Shown here: piece after piece, positions 26,301 through 39,473 of the stretch
Layout of the letters: every line of letters begins with the position of its first letter
Numbering within the stretch: position 1 is the first letter of the stretch
Assembly (NCBI GenBank): GCA_018697195.1
Contig: CM031857.1
Span: forward strand, 66,068,607 to 66,132,606
From: Certhia americana
Lineage: Eukaryota > Chordata > Aves > Passeriformes > Certhiidae
Direction: 5' to 3'
DNA: 64,000 bases
Position numbers and translations under genes: made by a program
Notes under the pieces: model-generated
What the model was told of the DNA's origin: nothing
Databases searched by the model: none
Seen by the model: the letters and a program-made list of their open reading frames with translations, nothing else

Positions 26301-26988
26301 TCTGGCTCTTAATAAACCCTGTTTTGACAGAAGAGTGAGGTGATATCACAGAGATCAATGGCTTCTTCACTTAGATCTTTAGTTAAAAAAATATCGCCTC
26401 TTTTCATTCTGGAAAGTGTGAAAAATGAAAATGGGAAGACCAGGCTTTGTTATTTACCTCTGTTTTTCTGTTTTTCTTCCCATCCAATATAGCAACTACC
26501 ATTTCCCTGCAAGATTTTCCTTAACATGGTTAGCAAAAGCACAGTGGGAGATACCAGTGAGGAATGTACATCTTGCAGTAAAAAGTCCATTAATTAATCA
26601 GAGCCATAGCAATGACTGACAGTATTTCAAATTTTTCAGAGCAAAACTATTTAACTAAAAGTTCCATAATCCTAGATAAAGTGAAAGGCCTGATATTTGA
26701 TAAAAAACATTGAAGTTAACAACTTCCAAGTTCAAGTAAGGGAAGATACAAATTTGAGAACATTATGTACAAGGGTGAAAAATGTAGATGAAAACTACGC
26801 CCATAGATATTGTTATACTTACTGATTCAGGAATAATTTCCTATATGTGTAAAGGCTGCATTTTGATAGCTTGCCCAGAATACACACTGGGCAATGGCAT
26901 GTCTCTCTGGACAGAGTAATTTCACTCTGAAATCAAAATTTTCAGAAGCCATGAGTCAATCTGCCTTCACACCATAGTTGTACTTCAA

Positions 26989-27055
26989 TTTTTTTTTTTT
27001 TTTTTTTGGGGGGGGGGGGGGGGGGTTTTTTGGGTTTTGGGGGTGTTTTTTTTTT
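26989..27055. repeat. T19-G18-T6-G3-T4-G5 low-complexity tract, G-quadruplex potential
   Basis: Nineteen T (26989-27007) run directly into eighteen G (27008-27025), followed by T6, GGG, T4, GGGGG, TG and T10. The G blocks can form a G-quadruplex on the plus strand. Lengths of such homopolymers are often wrong in assemblies, so the exact counts deserve caution. Confidence 0.95.
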
Positions 27056-28313
27056 GTCTTTGGATAATGCTTTCCTATCCATAAAGTGCTATGTTAGTGC
27101 TGAATATCTAACTTTTATGGGAGTAAGATATTTATTAGGTAGTTAAACTAGATGAGCAAGGTACACGACTGTAAGAGAAGTGTAAACAAGAACTGTGAGA
27201 AAGACTGTTTCCAGTGAGCTGTATTCAATTCAGAATTCTAATTTGCAACTGAAACAGTAATTATTGCTCATCTGGATACTGAAGAAAGATTGATCTTGAC
27301 AAACGCATTCATCAGTGTCAAGGTGGATTTCACCAAAGAGAGATGTTTTTGAGGTAGAGGTTTCCACCTGAGCTAAGGCCAGACTTACTGGTAGAAGTTC
27401 AGATTTTATTAGGTCTATTTTTATAACTTGGAAAGGAAGACAGGGCTTCAAACCTACAATCCCTTTTTCAAATCAGAAAGATTGAAAAGTCCAGAAGGTT
27501 TTGCTACCTTTACCGACACTAATGATTGTTCAAATAGAAGATTCTACTCTACCTACAAACTTTGCTTCACCTTTGCCCTTTAGACAATGAAGGTTATAGC
27601 AATATCCAAGCCACTCATCACTTCGTAGTCAGTGGTGACAAACAGGAACTTACTTCATATTCCTTTTTCTGTATCTACCAAAGAAGGAAATTAAACTTTT
27701 ACTTATATTGCCTTAAGTTCCTTATCTTATATTAAGAAATGACAGTGATTGACTTAAAGAGAAATGTCACAAGTCCACTCCCATTAATTCTATCTGATGC
27801 CTCTGCATTGCAATCTATTTTGCATTTCTAAGCTATCTCAAATGCTAGACATAGTATAACTAAGGTAAAATGAAATTCAGTGGAAATTAATTAATCCTAT
27901 GAAATTAGCTTTTTGATAGCTAGCATTAAGAATATGAACTTACTAATCAGAATAGCCTGATGGAAATAATCATTTAATGAACTAAAGGACACTGTGGAAA
28001 TAACTGACTAATGTGATGTGCCTTGTGACTATTGGAACAGGGAAGATCGAAAACCAAATAATTAAATAATTAAATAATAATAAATAAAAAGGGCTTTTTA
28101 ATTACTTGTCAGCTGTACTGAACATTGTGAGTTTCTAACAGTTCGCTATGAGTCATCTTCTCTTGAAAAAGACTTCCTCTTCTCCATCATTTATCACAAG
28201 TGAAGGAAAATTCTGAGTTCAAGGGGCATTTAGGTTACTGAGAGTTGATAAAAGACATTTTAGTTCTTGTTTGTACACAGAAATATTGCATTTTTTATTA
28301 TTTGATATTATTT

Positions 28314-28316
<3 letters not shown>

Positions 28317-28344
<28 letters not shown>
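28317..28344. repeat. T28 homopolymer
   Basis: Twenty-eight consecutive T residues. It may be the complement of a retroposon poly(A) tail, but the sequence downstream (28345-28520) is not a retrocopy I recognise. Confidence 0.95.
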
Positions 28345-28349
<5 letters not shown>

Positions 28350-30438
28350 ACCAGTTGGTAGTTGAGTGCTCTGTGAAAAAATGCACACGTTATTTCCGTG
28401 CCAGTCCAAGAGTTGAGAAGTCAAGATTACTCTTTAGGCAGGCTTTCTTGGGCACACAGCTTAAGCCTGTTTTTCAAAGGTATTTAGGCATTGCTCCAGT
28501 CAGTGTTGCAATGATTCTGTAATCTATCAAAGCTGTTACATGAACTAATAACTCTAAGTTAAGTCAACACAGCTTAAGCATAAAATAAGATGAAGTTTTC
28601 CACAAGGCTAATTAACCCTTGTTAGCAACAGACTATACACACGACAAATTGTCCAGATCCCTAAATGTAAAGCAAGGTGGTAAATCTTTCTGAAGGATAT
28701 GTCACTTTTGCAGCATTATAAAAAATTGTCACTGTGCTTTGGGACCTATGGACTTAAGAGGGTCACGCTATCAGCCATGGTCCCCTTCAGCTTCAAGACA
28801 GCTTCTACCCTATCTTAATTTCTCTTTCTCGTGACTGCTATTACCGACCTGCTCTTGCAAGGTGCTATATGGTCCTGTCCTTGTGTCTGGCAACTTTTGA
28901 GGTTGTTATCCTCATTAGAAACTTCTGAAATAGAGAGGCATTGCATCTTATGCCTTACTTATATTTTTAGGATTTACTCAGAGTCAGCATCATAGTTTTT
29001 CCCTAACCTGTATGTCTATGCTCCAAAGTGACACAGTAGCAGGGGCCCGAGGTCAAATTAACAGGCTTAATGAGATGCATAGGTTTCTCACAAAGCATCC
29101 CCCAAACGTGGCATGTACCTAACTTGTGGGAGAGTGTAGTTGATGTCTCTTCCCTGCTGGAAGAGAACTGAAGCATCCAGTCATTCCTGAGACATGATCT
29201 TGGAGAGTGGGAGAGGAGCTGGGAGCTTGTACACCACAAGGCCTACGTGTTCCTTGATTGCTTCTGAAAGGAACTTAAATTTCAAAATCAGCTGCTTCTA
29301 CAATAGCTCATAATGATCTCTGGCTTTTTAGTTAGCAATGTAATGGAAGCCTGTGACATGCAGATGGATATTGCTGTGCGATGGAGCAGCCCCAAAGGCT
29401 GTGCAGCAAAGGCTGAGCAGTGCTGAGATTGCGGGCATGACTTCCATCTGATTTCACAAGGCATATTTTCTAAATCACAAATCCCTGTTGTGTGTGTCCT
29501 CAATGGGTTTACAACATCCCCTTCAGTGAGGGCAGCAAACTAGATACACGAAACATAACTTTTCAATGTCACAAACACCAGTAACACCGCTGGCCAGCTC
29601 CAGCTTAAAAAAATCTACTTGTGTAACTGAAAAATGTCTTAGTTTGCTTTTGCAGCAACATGCATTGAGAATCACGTTCAGGTGGTTCTGAACATTGACC
29701 TCTGTTCTTTTTAGTGTCACTGCTTTCTGAGTTGAAGTCACCTATAAAATGTGACTAACCATTTTTTAAAAAATCTTTCCTATGTCTGCATGACAATTAG
29801 TGTTGCTAGATCAAATCTAGCCCTCTGTTGCACTTGGTTTCGAGTTTAAAGATTTTGAAAGTAGGGTATGAGATGTATTTTAACTTAAACTTGTTTTTTG
29901 GTTATTTAATGACTACAAATAAAATACAAGGATCAGAGCACATTTCATTTGCCTAGATCTGTCCACCTTCTTTTTCTCTTTCATGTTATCAACATTCAAG
30001 GAGACACATGGGAGTTGATGTACATCTGTTGCCTGTAAGTCACATTCCTACTGCAAGGTAATAAACTTGTGTATGTATAAATATTAGTATACCTTTATAC
30101 AATTTGTTTCGTTCTTCTAAGTATATTGTTGATAAAATCCCAAGTGAAAAAAACCCAAAAAAACCTGTTACTGAAGCTGCAGTTTCAGAACACAGTAGCT
30201 ATGGAGCAATACCACAGCTAAAAAGCTTGTCTCTTCTGCTCCATGCCCTCCTGCTTGGCTCTCATTCTGAAGCAGAGGCCGTATCTTTTGTGATGACTGA
30301 CTACTCCCACAGCTACAGTGTGCACTGAGCTTCTGAAATGGTCTGGGATAAAGAAAAGCTCTGATTAAAAGGGGTTCAGAGATCCCTCTCTCAAACTGCT
30401 GTGCTGATCAAGTGCAGAGCACCTGGCACTGCAGCTCT

Positions 30439-30525
30439 GGGAAGAAGGAGAAGGACATGGAGAAGGAGGAGAAGAAAGAGAAGGAAGAACAGGAAGAGGA
30501 GGAACAGGAGCAGGAGCAGGAAGAA
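30439..30525. repeat. GA-rich polypurine tract
   Basis: About 87 bases, almost entirely G and A with a few C and T, in GAAGGA/GGAGCA units. On the minus strand it encodes a Pro/Ser/Leu-rich stretch that inflates a 118-codon frame (30365-30721), which I do not take as a gene. Such tracts can adopt triple-stranded structure. Confidence 0.9.
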
Positions 30526-32701
30526 TTAATACCTGAAGCTGGGTGGGATCAGAATTCCCAAAACTAGCACTGACACTGAGTTTGTCTGCTGACAGGCCAG
30601 AGCCAGAGCCTGAAGGATGAAAGCACCTTGAAAAACAGTAGGGTAACAAGTTTGTAATCCTTTCTCTGAAAAGCTGGTTATTCTCTGTCCTCATCTTTTT
30701 GAGAAGTAATGAATGCTCCAATATCTTTCAGGGATTTTGATTTGAAATATTTTCTCTGGTTCAGTTTGTGGGAATGACTCACCTATTTGAACTCTTCCTC
30801 CATGCTCTTTGCCCTTTTCATACGCAGACATGACTTCTCCAGTAAGGATTTGATGTGGATCAATGTGCATGCTGGCATCTGGGAACAAGACAGATAACTT
30901 TGTTCTCCAAGTTTCCTGTTTAATTTCGTAAGGTGATAGTTCCAGATACTCTCAAAAAGAATAATAGCCTGTATTTTCAGCATAGTGAAAGAAGTTGTCT
31001 TTTTTTTGGGGATACAATAGTGATATGTACTTCAAACCTTCAAACTACTTTAGTTAAGAAAAATGTGACTTCTCTGTTCTTAAGAATTAGAGGTGGAACT
31101 TTTTGATTGGTGCTGAACATGACAATATAAGCAAATAATACCTAGATTCTTAGCTCACAAAATTTTCTGTCTTGAAGCTGGTGTTTCATTTTAAAGTAGC
31201 TTTTCACATAAATGAGCTGTCATCACTTGCAGACAAGGACTGAAGGTACAGATCAAGTTTGAACATGTGGTTTTATACAAGGTCTCACAGAGATCCCGAT
31301 GGTGTGAAATATTCCTGAAACATTGTTTGGACTTTCACTCAATACTTAAGTCTATTTAGTCATGTCAGGGATTTTGCCAGTGGTCTGAGATGTGTTATCA
31401 ATCCTATGGACTGTCTACTCATACACAGGCAGAAACTATGCAGGTGCACGAGACTGCCCAGACTTGGCCTTCACATCTGCCTTTAACAGTTTCATCTTAT
31501 CTCAATGATAAGGAATTTCCATGATAAAATGATTAGGTAGAAGCAATTTGACCAGATATTAAGCAATTGCTGTAGATATACTAATCTTTATTAGTTCATT
31601 GTGGAGTGACTAAGATTTTGAAAGAGATCTGGGTGACATAAAAATGAAACGGCAAATAATTCAATTCAAAAAATATGGAAGACATAAATTTTTGTGTGTG
31701 TGAAAGCATGAGAGAGCTAAGGAAGTATTTTCATTACATTTGTTATTCAACAAGGACCTACATCTGTTTCCAGTTTGCACTGATTATTGACACATCTGGA
31801 TATTTGGCCTTAGGAACTACAAGTTGCTGTTGTGGCATTATTCTCTGAATCAACTTTTTAGACCACCCTGAAAATAATATAGCAAGTGCTGTGAGAAGGT
31901 TGTGTTATTTGCAATAAGATTACCTTTTGGCATCTAGATGTATTGTACAAATGGGATTCTGTCATCTTTTGTTTTATAAATTACAGGTTTGCATTTTTTA
32001 CACCTGTAGGGAAAATAAGTCTCTAGCCAAAGGGCTTACTAGTTGACAGAAATAAATCAGGATGACCTGATAGAGTTTCAAGTAGACGCCAGATACAGTA
32101 GTAACTACTTGCCTTACATGGGAAAATACCTTTGTTTCAGTAGAAACAAGAAACAGCTGAAGTCACACAACTGAGAAAGATGGTTCTTTAATCTATGGTG
32201 AGATGTATTTTTTTTCTGATTAATCTCCCACTGTTGGAAATGAAGACTGTCCAAGTCCTTGACCCTTCAAACACATTTTTCTGTAGCAAATAGTTAAATT
32301 TTCTTCATCATCCATTTGAGAGCAGCAATCCAGTCCAAGAGTGTGAGAGAGATATTTTCTGAAGTATATGGTGAGGACTTTGAAAAGCCTAAGGATAAGA
32401 TCACAGGACTGAAGGGCCACCTAGATTAAAAAGACCAATCGTTTCCAATTGCATGCAAAAGATAGGATAGTCCTGAAGTATTCACAAAATATCTACTCCT
32501 AACACCCCTTCAAACCACAGGCCAAAACTCAGTTCCAATACTCTGTCATGGATTTAAAACATAATAGTAAAAGACTAACAGCCAGCTTCCATGTGCCATA
32601 GGAAGGAACATGATGAAACACTTATTTGTTTTATTACAAATACTTTTAGACTCTGGTAATTTGTTGTTTTTTAAAATAATAGTCTAGATAATCTATATGG
32701 C

Positions 32702-32749
32702 CACGTGAAGCTGTAATGCAGCTTCACTTGCTGCATTGAATTACATGTG
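32702..32749. repeat. Overlapping inverted repeats (alternative stem-loops)
   Basis: GTGAAGCTG (32705-32713) pairs exactly with CAGCTTCAC (32719-32727). In addition AATGCAG (32715-32721) pairs with CTGCATT (32731-32737), and the outer flanks CACGTG and CATGTG extend this second fold with mismatches. The two folds share bases and so exclude each other. Confidence 0.8.
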
Positions 32750-33133
32750 AAATTAATTTGACCTTCTGCATAAAACTAACACAAGCTTTGAAGATGCATA
32801 GAATAAAGATATATAAGAAATAATTTGCTCGGTTTTGATGAATTGCAGGTTTTGTGTGCTTTCTCTGAGAAAGTTCAGACAGCCTCAACAGTTATTTCCA
32901 TTCCTTCAGATTAAGGCCACAGTTTTTAATGTGCATTATTGAATTTTTAATTCCTTTAATAGCTAAAGAATAAAAAGTAAAGAGGCAAGGCAGCAAAATC
33001 TCTGGGAGGCAAGAGCAGAGAATGAATACTGTATTCTTTGCAGTGCTGTATTATACTCCATTATTCTCTTTAGGTTTGCTCTTTGTCCTCTTTGGCATTG
33101 TGAGTGGTCTGATTTCTCTTGTTTTCTCCTTAG

Positions 33134-33412
33134 GATAAGAATCTGAGGGCAGGCTTTTTGTTAGGGGACTGTCACATCCTGCCAGACATGCTGCCGTACA
33201 GATCATCAACCTTGCCCCACCTTCTGTGCACCTTCATGGCAATGATGGCGATGTCTTTTGCTAGCTGCCTGGCCAACCTAAGTGTCTGCAATTGGATAGA
33301 ACATACCCAGTTAGGAAATATCTGCACTACTGCACAGTTTTCCAGCAATCAAACAGATGCAAGAATGACTGAGGCAAAACAAATATGTAAAAATAGAAAC
33401 TACTCTGGATGA
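33134..33412 (+). other. Possible exon: open frame beginning exactly at a strong splice acceptor
   Basis: A pyrimidine-rich tract (GATTTCTCTTGTTTTCTCCTTAG, described here as 33111-33133) forms a good 3' splice site. The TAG of this acceptor is itself the stop codon in the frame concerned, so the frame opens precisely at 33134 and stays open for 93 codons to a TGA at 33413. The predicted peptide begins DKNLRAGFLLGDCHILPDML, has a hydrophobic Met/Ala/Leu-rich part in the middle and a polar end. If used, this would be a terminal coding exon or part of a noncoding RNA. I do not recognise the protein, and no upstream donor with matching phase was identified, so chance remains the leading explanation. 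Confidence 0.2.
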
Positions 33413-33539
33413 TTTTCTTTTTTCAGGTGCATTTAGTGGACTTAGGACTTCTGCAAGACCTTTGAAAAGTGATTTAGAGCTAGTTTGATAACACCTATTT
33501 TGAACTTTATCTTTGCAGTGCCTACAAAGTTTATGCCCA

Positions 33540-33840
33540 GTGCTCAGGGAATTAAGTCAAAACACCTAAATCAGGTGTTTAGGCAGCCTAATCAGACAAG
33601 TAAGAAAGTCAGGCATCTTGAGAGGATGATTCAGCATCCCACATGCTGGGCTATAACTTGCCCAGATTTCTGAGGCCTCACAGTTAGTGCTCTCTGCAGG
33701 GAGCAGAGAGATGCCTGGTTCCCCTCCCAGATATGTTTATGCAGTTTGCATGCAGGACATTTAGATAAAAGTAGAGACTGGGATCAGGACCTGAACCAGG
33801 TCTCCCCCCCTCCCAGCTGAGCGACCTACCCAAGAGGCTC
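33540..33840. repeat. Probable ancient interspersed repeat (unnamed)
   Basis: The part around 33785-33830 (GACCTGAACCAGGTCTCC, then CCCAGCTGAGCGACCTACCC) resembles a phrase found in many old repeats of turtles, crocodilians and birds. Upstream, 33560-33580 holds a short inverted repeat (AAACACCT / AGGTGTTT around a 5-base loop). I cannot fix the boundaries or the family. Confidence 0.35.
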
Positions 33841-36800
33841 CCGAATTATTTGTTGTTCTCCTCCCTGCAGTAAGGGAATGATCTGTCTTAAATCTGAATC
33901 TTGCTTAAATAAACAAAGCCTTAACAGGAGGAAAGTAGAGTGAGTAGCTGCTCTGCAGCATGGAGTTTAGGACACAGCTAAAGCTAAAAAGGCTCAGGCA
34001 TCTAAACTTCCTGTATCCTTCATGAGTGTTTAAACCATAAAACTGATATGCAGAGGGCAGACTGTATTTAGAAATCAAGCTCTGTTTTTGTGAGTGACTA
34101 ATCTCAAATGGGGTACAAGAGCCTGAAACCTATGTAATTAGCAGTGCTTCTCCCCAAATCCTGGGTTACCTGCCTAAGCTCTGGAGAAGGGACAGGTCAA
34201 TACTGTCTTCTGCTGGCTGAATCTCAACCATTTTCTTGTCAAAAGGAGGCTCATTCATGCATTTCAAGGATCTCCTTTTGTCTTCTGATTGCATTAATCA
34301 ACTTAGAACTCAAGCAGACATCTCCAAATCCCTTGGGAATGGTTCCCTGCAAAATCAAGAGTGAGTTTCATCACCTATGAGGCTCAGTTACCATTCATGG
34401 AGACTCAAACTGTTAAGGTAGTAAGGTGCTTCAAGTTGTAGATAGGATTTTGTAATATGCAAACACATTCTAGAAATTTTGACCTGGTCCGTTCAAGCTA
34501 CTCTGCTGTTTTAGAACAATTTTTCTTTAGATACAGTATCTTAAAGATTCAAATGTGCCTAAATGTGAAGTAAGAGGAGGGGGACTATTTTGATGTCACT
34601 CTTTTGGGTGCTGCCAAATATGTGCTCTCTTTTATTCTTTGGCTAGCAAACCTAAAGATAACGCTTAAGAAGTTAACATTTTCAGTCAGATGGCAAAGGT
34701 TTGATGTTGTTTTAACATATATCAGGACACAGATATCCTGTTGGGATCGTATGCCAAAATTGCTTTAGTCAGGATACAATAAACAGTTGGGAACAAAGTG
34801 CTGTAAAAACCTTCAAACAGAAATTCTTACTTTACACAGTTCTTGGAAATAGGATCCATCTCTTTTCCTCTAAATTCAGCTCCTGAAGCACTCTGTTAAC
34901 CATCTGGTATCTTCCAGGAAAGGAAAAATGTAAATTACATCTGTCCTTTGCATGATATGGAGGACTGGGGACAGGGCGGCAACAGCTATATTCATATCCA
35001 AAAAGGAAGAGACTCATTTCAACTTTTGTGAAAGCTTTGTGCCTCTCAAACTGCTACTCGCTTACACAGAGCAAAAATTTTCTATGAATTATTCTTATAT
35101 GCAGTTCATTTCCATGGAATCTGCTGATTTACATGCACACACAAAAAAACTTGCAGACTTTCTTACTTAAAAAGACCATCCTGGATCAAACTAATTGAGA
35201 TGTGAGGTCATTCATTTGTGTTCATGCAACTTCTAGTGCTCATGATTCAGTGTAAGGTTTTCTACTGCATCTTGGGGGGTCTTGAGGCTTCCATGCCAGC
35301 ATTAGTCCCAAATGCAAATGTACAAAAATTTATGGTGTAAAGATAGCTGTTCATTGACAATGTATAGGTGCACTGTGCATAAAGAATGGGTGAAAATTAT
35401 ATTATAATCAACTGTGGGGAATTCAGTATGTGATGGGACCCTAGAGTTTTGCTCAGTAAAAGAGGAAATCCAATAATGTACTTCCTTTTATTCAGCATGT
35501 ATTCTAAGGATTTTCCTCTTCATTTTGCCTAAGAACTGCCTTTCTGAAGGCTGAATACAACATCACTTCTGTTTTCATTTCTCATTAGTTTTGCCTGGAA
35601 CTTCTATGCCTTATTGCCAACATTCGGTTTATCCCAGAAAGAAACTGTTTCATGGCATCACAGAATATGAGGATCTCCATTGAAGTCACATTTTTTTTTT
35701 AATAGGAAGGCTCTGCTCCAACCTCCTACCCCATCAACACAGATGTTGTGCTCCAAAGGACAAAGGATCTGTCCCTGAATCTACCCAAATAAGTGGTTTG
35801 TAGTGATAGCATTCAGCTAGGGAGAAAGAAGAAAAGTGGAAGACTACTAGGACTGTTAGCAGATGGGAAAGTAAGTGAGCGAGGAAGAAATGCTTCTGAA
35901 GTTGCTGCTGGGGTCACTGGAGTGGTGGTAGGTTTCCACCTACCTCAGCAGTGCTGGCTGAGCAAAAAGAATTTAGAGGGATCAGAGGGGGAGACACATA
36001 TGATGAACATACCTCATGAAAGGGGGTGGAATGAGTGGGAAGATACAGCATGTGCTGTAGGGGTGGATGGTAGTAAATCTGTGCTTTCATAATCACTTGT
36101 GAGTATGCACTGAGGGTGGGATTCATTTGACAAAAAGTTGATGTTTTTATCCTAGCTGCTCAAACTCTGTGCCTCTCACAGGCAGTGGAGAGAGGTGAGT
36201 GTTTTTTAAAACACTACTTTGTCATATTGCTGCTTTATTGGTAAAGAAAGAAGAGTAAGTTTTCCACATAATGCAAAACTTTTGTCCAGTCCCTAAAGAA
36301 AGGATTTATTACTACTTTGGCAGGGAGCTGTGCTGGAAAATCTCCCACTTTGGTTCCCTGGACAATGTCCTCCCCTGAAATGTGGTTTCACTGTTCTGAA
36401 CAGTGCGTTGCAAATTTGCACACAGAGATATTGACATCTGGCTTTAGCATGTGGGTTACAGATAGTCCTTGATTGCTGAACAGCTGTGATGCTTTGAAAA
36501 GAAACAATTGCATTTGAAGAATATGGGATATAGAGTAGGCCTTGTCCTATCCCACACATCTTGCTTACATTTCTTTTTCTAAATTACCAGTCTGTTTATT
36601 AAATTTCCACAGTATAAAACCACCAAGATTTAGAATAGATTGAAGTAGATGGCAATATTGTCAGATATGCCAGCAAACAATCCACTGACAACACGTGTTA
36701 GGAATCAGTCCATTACAATTAGTCAAGAACAATGCCAGAAGATGATGGGACTGAGTAAGAACAAACAAACAAGCACAAAGGAAGGAACAAGGGAAGTACT

Positions 36801-37657
36801 TAAGGTTCAGAAAATGTTCCCATCAGTTTTGTATGTAAAAAACCCACTTTGCTGAAGAGATTTTGCAGCAATCTCAGCATTGTCAGTAACTGCATATAGT
36901 GAGCTTGTTTACACAGTAACAAAGATATCTGCTATCAGCTGAATATCAGTTGTCAGTTTGTCAGGAAAAGGTCCTCCAAAGCAGAGTGAAATGCACTTAT
37001 ACAGAGAAGGGAAGCAAACCTTTGCAATCCAAATTTAACTGAAGAAAACACAAAATCTTGGTGTATTTTGTTCCAAATTATGCTGTATATAAAATATTAC
37101 AAATTGAAGTTGGTTGCCCAAACTTTGCTTTATTTTGCAGCCCACTAGTTTATATCCCAATGATTCCAGGACTACATATACGATTTATACACACTTCATA
37201 TACTTTCCACCTAGTAAAAGTTCTTGTAGCCAGGTTACCTGTAGACACTTTCCTACCAGTCCCATACCTTGTGCCATAATTTCTGGGTGCTTGGATTTAA
37301 GGGTAATAAATGTCATTATGAATGTCAAGTCTGACCAATGTCTGACAGTTTCATGAGTGAATTTTGTGTCAGAGACATAGTATCTGTGTGAAAGTGCATC
37401 TTTAAAAATAAGTGTTTAGTGATGATTTAAAGACTTCAGCCTAACTGAGGTGCCTATAGCAGTCACTTCAGCCTTTCTCAGTGTTGAGAGAAATGAGAAT
37501 AGGAAGTGTTGTGGTGAGTCAAACTGAATCTAACTTCTGAAGGTGCCTCTTGCATATTCAGGAAGCTGTTAACCTCCTATATCAGTTATGTGCTTGAAAC
37601 CTGAATGGGAAAAATCTAGAACTATGTGGGTCAAAGTTATTGTAGACAAAGTTCCAG

Positions 37658-37752
37658 CAAAAAAACAAAAACAAAAACAAAAACAAAAACCAACCAAAAA
37701 ACCCCAAAAAACAAAACCAAAAAAACCAAACAAAAAAAACAAACAAAAAAAA
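37658..37752. repeat. (CAAAA)n / A-C low-complexity tract
   Basis: About 95 bases of A runs broken by single or multiple C. It yields spurious Lys/Thr/Pro-rich frames on the plus strand and Phe/Gly/Trp-rich frames on the minus strand; none is a gene. Confidence 0.95.
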
Positions 37753-39473
37753 GTGGAATGTTTTGGAATAATGCATTGGCTATACAAAAAACTCTTCTGG
37801 CAACACAACCCTGTGAGAATAACTGAAACTGGCTTGCAATACAGGAAAGTTGGACAGAGGAATAATAGGATTTTTTTCACAGGAAAAGAAATGAATGCTA
37901 TTTTTCTAATTCAGGGTAATTGAATGAGAACATGTTTGTACTTTTCTACCAGGTCAGTTCATGATCAAAGCTCTTTAATGCAACAGATTTCTTCACAAAA
38001 TTTATTTGTACTAAAAAAAACTAATGTGACAAAGAACTATGATACCAAGCAGCCAAGTAAGCCGAAGACATATTTTCAAAGTCTTTTAGATATATGTTCA
38101 GTCTTTTATCTTCTTACATTTTCACTCCCCAATAGATAACCATTTTCTCATACCTCTGCCAAGTTCATGCAAGTCATATTCTTTCATTTCATCTTTATTT
38201 GTTATTAGATTTTCCTAAAACTTGCCTTCTGTTTTCAGTCTTTTTAGGAGCAAGCTCCTTATTTTACATTTTAAATACATGGGGCACATCCTTTCCAAGT
38301 CTTTCCCTGCTCCAGGCAAAAGAAGAGTAGCAAGTTTGCAGCAAAGATGCTAAATGTCTCTTTCATATCATCTTCTGTGAAGAAATGCCATCAGTAGCTC
38401 AACCTCCATATCCACAGCATCTTTGATTGATTTGGCACTTGGTCTCCCAGGAATGTCAAGCCTTTTCATTGCAGAATCTGTGGTATATGTAATTTTAAAA
38501 TCTGACATCCATTCTTGCAAATTCAAAACTGCATTGTAGTACAGTAAACAACTGTGATCCAAGATGCATTACAGGGGTGTTTTTGTAGATTGAAAATACA
38601 GGAATATACATGAAGAAGCAGGAAAAAAACTAAAACCCCACAACAAAATCAAACAAAAAAAGGACACAGTATCCTACAGCCCAGACTGCACTTTTTAGAG
38701 CATTAGCATTCTCTTTACTCAAAATCTGAACACTTCCCTACCAGTCTGCAAGATTCATGGCTGTGTTGTTCTGATTTTTTTTTTTTTTTTTGAGACACTT
38801 GGCTGGCCCGTTTTAAGATACTTTGAGAATGTACCATGATCTCTGATTTTGCTGAAATGTCACAGAGTGTACAAAGGCCTAGGAAAGAGATTGGCTATGA
38901 GAAGCTATCTCGGCACACATACTCTGTTCTCTTTTCCCCATTTCATATTAATGGTCAGGTCTCTCTGATGAGCTCAGCAATTCCTTAATCACAGGAATTA
39001 ACACTGAAAGAACTATGTACAAATGAAGATTAATAAGTAATAATAAGTATTCCTACAAATAGTTACTAAGGTTGACTTGAATAGCTTTTTAAATTCTAAA
39101 TCCCGACAGGTGCTGAAGCCATTTAAGCTCAAAGCCAGAATCTCAAAGTAGGGGTATCATGGGTCTGATCCTGCAAACATGATCAGGGTGCAGCAAAATG
39201 TATAGGCAGAGAATGCTTTTCTCCTTCACACACATGAAGCTGTTCTGGGAGATGAGTGTGAAAGATGCTCTCTCCTGACAGACAGCAGAGGCTGGATTCA
39301 GACCATCCATGTACCTATTCTGCTGCATTCATTGGTTTCTGCTCCCCTTGCCACAACTGTTTCATTTGGAATAAATGTATTCTGAAGTGAGGATTTGTAC
39401 CTGAATGTCCCATTCCTTAGGCAAATTGCTTCACCAGTTACTTGGAAAAACATTTTCTATTTTGGTCTTGAGC

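Larger units (their letters stand above)
18100..26988. other. AT-rich noncoding stretch
   Basis: No gene recognised. Contents that I can support are a CAT-rich microsatellite at 21193-21232, the tandem duplication plus hairpin at 22284-22368, a small GC-richer open frame at 22584-22748, a decayed repeat at 23330-23375 and a T run near 23728. Two stretches, about 18860-19060 and 22860-23120, are dense in homeodomain/POU-like words and free of simple repeats, as conserved noncoding elements often are. Everything else appears unique. Confidence 0.55.
27056..37657. other. AT-rich noncoding stretch with a possible exon
   Basis: No gene recognised. It contains the T28 run, a GA-rich purine tract, the 32.7 kb stem-loops, the candidate exon at 33134, and a segment at about 33540-33840 that resembles an old interspersed repeat. 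A 140-bp piece near 35650-35790 starts with CR1-like words (CATCACAGAAT) but loses the resemblance at once. The remainder looks unique. Confidence 0.55.

Noticed and set aside
30365..30721. 118-codon minus-strand frame with Pro/Ser/Leu-rich middle
   Set aside because: The low-complexity middle is simply the purine tract at 30439-30525 read on the other strand.
35650..35790. Possible CR1 start (CATCACAGAAT)
   Set aside because: Resemblance covers only about a dozen bases and the following CR1 blocks are absent.
37569..37923. Overlapping Lys/Thr-rich and Phe/Gly/Trp-rich frames
   Set aside because: They are translations of the A/C low-complexity tract at 37658-37752.
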